From Opitutaceae bacterium (GTDB lineage: Bacteria > Verrucomicrobiota > Verrucomicrobiia > Opitutales > Opitutaceae): 64,000 nt of DNA. This document shows positions 55,539 to 64,000 of the stretch, one piece after another. The notes beneath the pieces were generated by a model that was given only the letters and a program-made list of their open reading frames with translations, was not told the DNA's origin and did no database searches. The translations under genes were made by a program, and so were the position numbers. Where the stretch lies: contig CANJNJ010000004.1 of NCBI GenBank assembly GCA_947474995.1, positions 1 to 64,000 on the forward strand, read 5' to 3'. How positions within the stretch are numbered: the first letter of the stretch is position 1; each line of letters begins with the position of its first letter.

Positions 55539-55693
55539 ATACGTGCCCTCATGCGTTTGCGGGGGATCTCGACGCCAAGCCCTGCTCCGCCAAGCGTGAC
55601 CAGGCCCGATCCTCCCTATCTCCGTTAGGGCTGAATTGCAGGCCGTCTGCCCCTAACCACTTTTCGCGGCCACGACTATCCTCTGCTGTTCAC

Positions 55694-56221
55694 ATGCCAC
55701 CCTTCGCGCCCAAGCTTTCGAGTTCCCTGAGTCAGCCCGCTCGCCGGCGGCATGACTCCAAGGTCGCGGGCTTCACGATCATCGAGGTGGCGATGGCCAC
55801 GTTCGTCATGGCCTTCGGGATCGCGACCGCGATCATCGCCCTGCAAATGGGATTCAAGGCGCTCGACGTCGCACGCGATGCCACGCTCGCCTCGCAGATC
55901 ATGCAGAGTGAAATCGAACGCCTGCGGTTGCTGCCGTGGAACAACGCCTCCACGACCGCCGTAGACAGTATTTGCGAACTGCCGGCCAGTGAAACGGTGG
56001 CGTTGGCGTCGATGTTCGCCTCCAGCGCCAGGCTAACGAATAAGTTCACCGTCATCCGCACCGTCACACCCGATCCCGACCGGCCGGCCGATGTCCGCTT
56101 CATCACCATCACGGTGACGTGGCGCTCCTACGACGGACAGGAACATACGCGAAGTTTTTCCACGATGTACGCCAAGAATGGGCTCTATGACTATTACTAC
56201 ACACTGGCCAATCCCCACTAA
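55694..56221 (+). CDS. Type IV pilus modification/minor pilin PilV-like protein
   Basis: The protein is 175 residues from the ATG at 55694; the open frame back to 55535 is low-complexity and not pilin-like. The leader ends KVAG and is followed by FTIIEVAMATFVMAFGIATA. This is a class III prepilin signal with Gly at -1, Phe at +1 and Glu at +5 and a long hydrophobic helix. The C-terminal part is short and beta-rich (VRFITITVTWRSYDGQEHTR), as in PilV/PilI minor pilins. It would be cleaved by PilD and prime pilus assembly. The next pilin gene overlaps its end by 44 bp. Confidence 0.8.
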   Translation: MPPFAPKLSSSLSQPARRRHDSKVAGFTIIEVAMATFVMAFGIATAIIALQMGFKALDVARDATLASQIMQSEIERLRLLPWNNASTTAVDSICELPASETVALASMFASSARLTNKFTVIRTVTPDPDRPADVRFITITVTWRSYDGQEHTRSFSTMYAKNGLYDYYYTLANPH

Positions 56222-56789
56222 GGTCCGCACCGGCCGGCGAGCTTTCACGTTGGTCGAGCTCATGATCGGCGCTTCGCTGGGCGCCGTCGTGATGACCGGG
56301 GTCATGTCCACGTTCCTCTTCCTCGGACGCAGCAGCGCGAATATCCGCAACTACAGCGACATGGAGACGCAGGCTCGCCGCGCCCTGGAGACTTTTGCCG
56401 AAGATACCCGCCAGGCCAGCGCGGTGACGTGGGTCAGCAGCACCTCACTCACCCTCGTCGTGAATGCCACGAACATTTCCTATGTCTTTGATGTCGGCGC
56501 GCCAAATTCCGCTGGCGTCTATAACGCTGGCCGTCTTACCCGGACCGTCGGCGGCACCGCCACCACCCTGCTGACGGGGATCACCTCTTTTAATTTTCAG
56601 GCCTACACCATCACGGGCGCGCTCATCTCAGACTTTAGTTCAGCTTCCGCGCGAACCACGGCCAACGGCACCACCAAGCAACTCCAGATTTCCCTGTCAG
56701 CCGTCCGTTCGACGCAGACCGTGGCAAGCGCCACCAATATTGTTCTCTCCGCCCGCTACGTGATGCGCAACAAGCGGGTCACGGCCTAG
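56178..56789 (+). CDS. Type IV minor pilin, PilW-like
   Basis: This 203-residue protein has the prepilin sequence RTGRRA then FTLVELMIGASLGAVVMTGV. The residue before the cleavage site is Ala rather than the usual Gly, which prepilin peptidases accept in some substrates. Glu at +5 is present. The body has long beta strands typical of PilW (LTLVVNATNISYVFDVGAP, LSARYVMRNKRV). It starts inside the end of the preceding pilin gene and is followed 6 bp later by the PilX-like gene, so the trio forms one operon. Confidence 0.8.
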   Translation: MGSMTITTHWPIPTKVRTGRRAFTLVELMIGASLGAVVMTGVMSTFLFLGRSSANIRNYSDMETQARRALETFAEDTRQASAVTWVSSTSLTLVVNATNISYVFDVGAPNSAGVYNAGRLTRTVGGTATTLLTGITSFNFQAYTITGALISDFSSASARTTANGTTKQLQISLSAVRSTQTVASATNIVLSARYVMRNKRVTA

Positions 56790-56795
56790 TCCATC

Positions 56796-58277
56796 GTGGT
56801 TATGAAAACAAATCTCCGGCGCTCCAGTTCCCAGCGTGGTTCGCTCCTCATTGTCGCCATGCTCCTCTCGGCCGTCATCGGCATTTCCGTCGCGAGCTAC
56901 ATTCAGCTCACGCGCACGGCGCTGAATATCTCCAACCGCTCGCTCTATAACAACGCGGCCATCAATTATGCGGAACAAGGCATCGAGGAAGCCATGTATG
57001 GCATCAACCAAATGGTGGCCGATTCGAGCTATGAGTGGCCGCACTGGAACCGCGACGGCCTGAATATCCGGCGCCGGTGGCGCGGGGTGGATCTGAGCCA
57101 AAACGCCACGGCCGACTATCGGGTCTACCTCTATAATTTTTCGGGCACGCCGGCGCCGAAGGCCGTTGCCCGGGCCCGGATCACGCTGGGCGGCAGCAAC
57201 AGTGCCCCCATCGAAAAATGGATCGAAGTGCAGCTCGCCAAGACTTCCAAGTTCTCGAACGGACTGGTGGCCAAGAACTCGATCGTCTTTAACGGCAACA
57301 ACGCGATGGTGGACAGTTGGAATTCGGATCCCAACGGAAACAGCTCGGTCATTCATCCGTATTTGCCCGCGTATCGAAACGACAATGGCAGCGTAGGGAG
57401 CATTTCCGTCAGCAGCAGCGCCGTCTTGGTCAAGAACGCCGATGTCTGGGGCTTCGTCGCCACCGGCGGCGCCGATCCGACCTCCTTCGTCGGGGCCAAC
57501 GGCTCGATTCTCGGCTCGGGTTCCACGGCGGACGCGACTTGGACGAACTCGTCGGTCGACCCGTCCCGGATCTCGACCAATTTTTCCGCCACCTTCGATG
57601 CGGTGGTGACGCCCACGCCGGCGGCGATCACCAATCTCGGGACGCTAAACACCGACGGTCAGGAGCTACCCCAGGCGGCCGATGTCGCCGCAGGTCGCGC
57701 GGCCTCGGATGGGTATTACTATTACGACGGTAACAACATTAATCTCGTCAACAAAGTGCTCATTATCACCGGCAAGGTGGTACTGCGCCTTTCGAATACC
57801 GGCACCAGCGTCAACGTCGGCGGCGGCAGTGGAGAAATCAGAATCGGCACAACCGGCGCCCTGTCGATTTATGCGCCGGGCGCCGTCTCGATGAGCGGCA
57901 AAGGCATTTCCAACGGAGTTGAGTCCAATGGCACGGCTGGGCTGCAGGCGGAAGAACTGGGCCAGCCGATTAAATTTCAGATCTGGGGGACCGCGGTCAG
58001 CCCGGCCACCCAGGCCATCGACGTCAAGGGCAACGGCGCTTTCAGCGGGCTGGTCTATGCGCCCCAGGGCACCGTTTCGGTGGTCGGCAACGGCGCGGTC
58101 TGCGGCTCGATTGTCGCCAACAATATCACCCTGACCGGCAACGCCGAATTCCACTACGACGAATCGCTCTCCAACTTTGGCGGCGGGAATCCCTTCCGTG
58201 TCTCGGTCTGGCGGGAATTGACCAGCGCGAGCGACCGGGCGGCGTACTCGAGCGTGATGACCGGCTGGACCTTCTGA
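56796..58277 (+). CDS. PilX-like pilus-associated protein with large C-terminal domain
   Basis: The 493-residue protein starts at 56796, with an alternative start at 56802 (MKTNLRRSSSQ). The N-terminus RRSSSQRGSLLIVAMLLSAV gives a PilX-type single helix that lacks the Glu at +5, as PilX proteins often do. The rest is a large Gly/Ser/Asn-rich domain with repeated beta segments such as SIVFNGNNAMVDSWNS, GALSIYAPGAVSMSGKG and FSGLVYAPQGTVSVVGNGAV. This resembles the beta-solenoid DUF7305-type domain of exported PilX-like proteins. A tip or minor pseudopilin with a surface domain is likely; exact function unknown. Confidence 0.72.
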   Translation: MVMKTNLRRSSSQRGSLLIVAMLLSAVIGISVASYIQLTRTALNISNRSLYNNAAINYAEQGIEEAMYGINQMVADSSYEWPHWNRDGLNIRRRWRGVDLSQNATADYRVYLYNFSGTPAPKAVARARITLGGSNSAPIEKWIEVQLAKTSKFSNGLVAKNSIVFNGNNAMVDSWNSDPNGNSSVIHPYLPAYRNDNGSVGSISVSSSAVLVKNADVWGFVATGGADPTSFVGANGSILGSGSTADATWTNSSVDPSRISTNFSATFDAVVTPTPAAITNLGTLNTDGQELPQAADVAAGRAASDGYYYYDGNNINLVNKVLIITGKVVLRLSNTGTSVNVGGGSGEIRIGTTGALSIYAPGAVSMSGKGISNGVESNGTAGLQAEELGQPIKFQIWGTAVSPATQAIDVKGNGAFSGLVYAPQGTVSVVGNGAVCGSIVANNITLTGNAEFHYDESLSNFGGGNPFRVSVWRELTSASDRAAYSSVMTGWTF

Positions 58278-58480
58278 CGACGACCTTGACTCCGTGATGC
58301 TCCCCTCATCCGGATGCGTCACAATTTTTTTTAACCTGGCGCCTCCGCCTTCCGCGCTTTCCGAGTGCGGCCAGCCGACTTCGCCGCCGTGTACGCGGGC
58401 AACCTAAGTTTCTGAATGGCGGCACGCCCGCAACGGATTCCGGCACGCACTTTAACTCACCGTTTTCGGCGGCCGGAAAT

Positions 58481-58976
58481 TCTTAGCTTTGGGGCCGGTA
58501 AGCCGGATTCTGTTCCACGCCTTGCGGCGCTTCGGTCGTCATTTCTCTCACGCCCTCGCGGGCGAGTCCTGCGTCGCCCTGCTTTGCTCGGCTTGCGCCG
58601 AGCTCCACAGGGCGAAGCCGGATGCAGCATACCCGTGGCTATCGGACGGGCCGCCCAGCCACCTATTTTGCCTTGCACCGGAAGGGGTTTTTCGTGCCGT
58701 CCCGCTCGCGCGTGACGCGGTGGGCTCTTACTCCACCTTTTCACCCTTACCCTCGACGCCCGGCTTTCACCGAACGACGAAGGGCGGTTTGTTTTCTGTG
58801 ACACTCTCCGTCACCGCGCTTTGAAACGCGGCGCCTGCGCTCGCCTTGCGGCTGGCGCAGCATCCTGCCCTACGGTGTCCGGACTTTCCTCTCCGAACTT
58901 TCTAAAACGGGCGCGGGTTTAGCCCGCGCCTTGGGATCAAAGAACTCGGAGCGACGACCAGGCCCCAAAGCTAAGA
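58481..58976 (-). ncRNA. rnpB: RNase P RNA (class A)
   Basis: On the minus strand the 5' and 3' ends pair perfectly over 16 bp (TCTTAGCTTTGGGGCC at 58481-58496 with its complement at 58961-58976), forming helix P1. Inside are the universal blocks GAGGAAAGTCCGGACACC and AGGGCAGGATGCTG near the 5' end, CAAACCGCCC, GGTAAGGGTGAAAAGGTGGA with TAAGAGCCCACCG, GTGCAAGGCAAAATAGG and, near the 3' end, ACAGAATCCGGCTTACCGG. This is the catalytic RNA that trims tRNA 5' leaders. At about 496 nt it is longer than the usual 350-420 nt, with extra length mainly in the P12 and 3'-half helices. Short open frames across it are artefacts. Confidence 0.95.
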
Positions 58977-59110
58977 GGCCAACGAAACCGACAAAACCCC
59001 GCTGCGCAAGCGCACTATCCGCGCCGGATTCCGGGACTCGGGTCCCGTAACAGGGGTCACGGTTGAGACCGTCGATCGCCTAATTTCTGATCTTTCGGGT
59101 CCAGTTATTC

Positions 59111-59132
59111 GGGCTCGGTTCAGCCCGAGCCC
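59111..59132. terminator. Hairpin between the zinc-ribbon gene and rnpB
   Basis: GGGCTCGG and CCGAGCCC form a perfect 8-bp stem with a 6-nt loop, 61 bp after the stop of the minus-strand zinc-ribbon gene. No T-run follows, so it is only a candidate terminator. Confidence 0.35.
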
Positions 59133-59192
59133 TTAGGATTGGCCGACCGAAATTATGGACCTTGTAACATGTAACGTCCCGACCCCTTTGGA

Positions 59193-59912
59193 TTACGCCT
59201 CCCAGTAGACGATCCGCCCGCACTGGTCACAGGTCGGCAGCGGCGTGGTGGGGTCGGCCCCCTTGCCCCGGGCACCCGACTCGACCTCGCTCGAAACCTT
59301 CAAGTGACAGCCGCCGCATTTGCCGCCGGAGATGGCCACGATGGCCGGCATATTCCGCGCCGCGATGCGGTCGTAGACCCGCAAGCGCGGTTCGGCCACC
59401 GGGGTGCGAGCGACCGCCACCTCCGCCTGCGCCGCCTTCAACTCGGTCGCCAGACTGGCTTCCCGTTCGCGCAGCATCGCGATGCGCGCCTCATGGCCGG
59501 TAATATTCGCCTTCAGCACGGCCTCGGCGGCCGCGAATTTCTTCTTCGCCTCATCGATGGCATACATGACCTCGAGTTCCTTGCCCTCGAACTCTTCGAT
59601 TTGCGCCTGCGTCGTCTCGATTTCGTGGCCCAGCGCCTGGTATTCGTCGTTCTTTTTGACAAGCGACTGCTGGGTCTTGTAGCGGGCGAGCTTGTCCGCC
59701 GCCGAGCCGATTTCCGTCTCAATCGACTTCTTCTTCAGCTCCAGCTCCCGCATTTCGTTCCGGGCGGTGTCGATGGCACCCTTTTCCGCGGCGATTTTCT
59801 TTTCCACCGACGCGATGTCGCCGGGAACCGCCTTGACGTGGGCCTCCAACGCCAGCCGCTTGGAGTCACGATCTTGAAGGATGAGAAGCGGTGCAATCGC
59901 GGGGTGGGCCAT
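59193..59912 (-). CDS. Coiled-coil protein with C4 zinc ribbon (CT398-like family)
   Basis: This 239-residue protein has a long N-terminal coiled coil (residues about 30-170, rich in Glu/Lys/Ala) followed by LRVYDRIAARNMPAIVAISG and a zinc ribbon. The ribbon has CGGCHLKVS and, after a short linker, CDQCGRIVYW, giving four Cys as CxxC...CxxC. Members of this family are widespread and structurally similar to chlamydial CT398, which interacts with flagellar, type III or transcription components. No firm biochemical role is known. It is divergent from gyrB across a 607-bp gap. Confidence 0.85.
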   Translation of the reverse strand: MAHPAIAPLLILQDRDSKRLALEAHVKAVPGDIASVEKKIAAEKGAIDTARNEMRELELKKKSIETEIGSAADKLARYKTQQSLVKKNDEYQALGHEIETTQAQIEEFEGKELEVMYAIDEAKKKFAAAEAVLKANITGHEARIAMLREREASLATELKAAQAEVAVARTPVAEPRLRVYDRIAARNMPAIVAISGGKCGGCHLKVSSEVESGARGKGADPTTPLPTCDQCGRIVYWEA

Positions 59913-63054
<3,142 letters not shown>

Positions 63055-63060
63055 GCTGAA

Positions 63061-63170
63061 GGAGTCAGGAGCCAGGAGCGGAGGAGGCAGGATGCAAACC
63101 CAAGTATTCCGACCTCCCTTCGTTTCCGGTCTCCGACTCCTTCCCTCCTGACGCCTTTACTCCTGACCCC
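63061..63170. repeat. GGAGTCA tandem-unit inverted repeat between gyrB and gyrA
   Basis: The left arm (63061-63091) is built of units such as GGAGTCA, GGAGCCA, GGAGCGG. The right arm (63135-63170) carries the complementary ACTCCTT, CTCCTGA, CTCCTGA units. About 43 bp lie between them. It fills nearly all of the gyrB-gyrA gap. The arrangement copies that of the CTCCAAG and GTGAC elements in the pyrimidine cluster. Confidence 0.6.
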
Positions 63171-63178
63171 TTTCCCGA

Positions 63179-64000
63179 ATGTACACCGCCTCCGAAAAAC
63201 TTTTCTCGGCCAACATCACCGACATCATGCAGACGGCCTACATCGAATATTCGATGTCGGTCATTGTCTCGCGGGCCCTGCCGGACGCCCGCGACGGCCT
63301 GAAGCCCGTCCAGCGCCGCATCCTGTACGCGATGCTGCGCGAGGGCCTGCTGCACAACCGCCCGTTCGACAAGTGCGCCGGTGTCGTCGGTGAAGTGCTG
63401 AAAAACTACCATCCGCACGGCGACTCATCGGTCTACGATACGCTGGTCCGCCTCGCCCAACCTTGGGTCATGCGTTACCCACTCATCGATCCGCAGGGTA
63501 ACTTCGGCTCGGTCGACGGTGATCCGCCCGCCGCCTATCGTTACACCGAAGCCCGGCTCAACGCCATCGCCGAGGATTTGCTCAAGGATATTGAGGAGGA
63601 CACGGTCGACTTCGTCCCCAACTACAAGGAGTCGACCACCGAGCCCTCCGTGCTCCCGTCGGCGCTGCCGAACCTGCTGATGAACGGTTCGACCGGCATC
63701 GCGGTCGGGATGACGACTAACATCCCCCCGCATAACATCGACGAAATCATCGAGGCCACGTGCGCCATCATCGACCGGCCCAGTATTTCCGTCGATGAAC
63801 TCTGCGGGATCGTCAAAGGCCCGGATTTCCCGACGGGTGGCGTCATTTCCGGCCGCGAGGGCATCCTCAGTTACTTGAAGACCGGCAAGGGTATCGTGCG
63901 CACGCGCGGCAAGGCCCACACCGAGGAACTCAAGAACGGCATGGAGCAGATCGTTATCACGCAGATTCCGTATAACGTGAATCGCAACACCCTCGTCCTG
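63179..64000 (+). CDS. gyrA: DNA gyrase subunit A, N-terminal part (runs off the right edge)
   Basis: From the ATG at 63179 the frame is open to the window edge (274 residues). [20 protein letters not shown] and [12 protein letters not shown] are the standard GyrA/ParC opening. The quinolone-resistance region reads [14 protein letters not shown] with S83 and D87 (E. coli numbering coincides), the sensitive-type residues. The catalytic tyrosine is Y122 in [29 protein letters not shown] follows. GyrA breaks and rejoins DNA in the gyrase heterotetramer. Its place right after gyrB favours gyrase over topoisomerase IV. Confidence 0.95.
   Translation, partial: MYTASEKLFSANITDIMQTAYIEYSMSVIVSRALPDARDGLKPVQRRILYAMLREGLLHNRPFDKCAGVVGEVLKNYHPHGDSSVYDTLVRLAQPWVMRYPLIDPQGNFGSVDGDPPAAYRYTEARLNAIAEDLLKDIEEDTVDFVPNYKESTTEPSVLPSALPNLLMNGSTGIAVGMTTNIPPHNIDEIIEATCAIIDRPSISVDELCGIVKGPDFPTGGVISGREGILSYLKTGKGIVRTRGKAHTEELKNGMEQIVITQIPYNVNRNTLVL

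Noticed and set aside
58416-58824. Short open frames over 58.4-58.8 kb on both strands
   Set aside because: They lie within or next to RNase P RNA and have no protein-family features.

Overview
This is a GC-rich (roughly 60-65% by eye) chromosomal window. It probably comes from a Verrucomicrobiota bacterium, most likely Opitutaceae-like. That placement is inference from protein style: a tiny bS22/COX24-type basic protein, an AddAB-like pair without visible Fe-S cysteines, a giant Ig-repeat protein with a paired C-terminal domain, and a KpsF tail of the type I associate with this phylum. No rRNA operon, tRNA, CRISPR array or prophage was seen.

Layout. (1) 1-2.5 kb: the 5' part of a chromate transporter (minus), a REP-like hairpin pair, a GT1-type glycosyltransferase and a small membrane protein. 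(2) 2.5-13.5 kb: an apparently complete reductive pyrimidine catabolism locus. It has N-carbamoyl-beta-alanine amidohydrolase (minus) and, divergently, preT, preA, an mmsA-type semialdehyde dehydrogenase, dihydropyrimidinase, an NCS1 permease and a class III aminotransferase. The spacers hold inverted repeats made of short tandem units, one enclosing an intact four-helix-bundle (S23-type) gene and one enclosing a decayed copy. (3) 13.6-19.6 kb: sialidase and serine hydrolase (coupled), a class I aminotransferase behind a LysM lipoprotein, then two decayed genes (an internally deleted kpsF and a multiply broken Gfo/Idh/MocA oxidoreductase). (4) 19.8-25.4 kb: class I fumarase, YjbQ, an ECF sigma factor with a membrane partner, a polyprenyl diphosphate synthase and a CPBP protease. 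(5) 25.4-46.5 kb, all minus: pilMNOPQ followed by a 5,481-residue secreted protein with about 45 Ig-like repeats. (6) 46.6-48.1 kb: an AT-rich gap, a decayed IS1634-type transposase and the 33-residue bS22-like gene. (7) 48.2-54.7 kb, minus: an AddA/AddB-like helicase-nuclease and rpsT. (8) 54.9-58.3 kb, plus: a frameshifted response regulator and three type IV pilus minor pilin/PilX-like genes. (9) 58.5-64 kb: RNase P RNA (minus), a zinc-ribbon coiled-coil protein (minus), gyrB and the start of gyrA.

How it fits together. PreTA, dihydropyrimidinase and the amidohydrolase would convert uracil or thymine to beta-alanine or beta-aminoisobutyrate. The aminotransferase and the CoA-acylating dehydrogenase would feed the carbon into acetyl- or propionyl-CoA, with the permease supplying substrate. 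The pil genes give the inner-membrane platform and secretin of a type IV pilus. The giant Ig protein directly behind the secretin gene is a candidate surface adhesin tied to that machine (inference). Several genes carry frameshifts or deletions; these may be real decay or, for single-base indels, assembly error.
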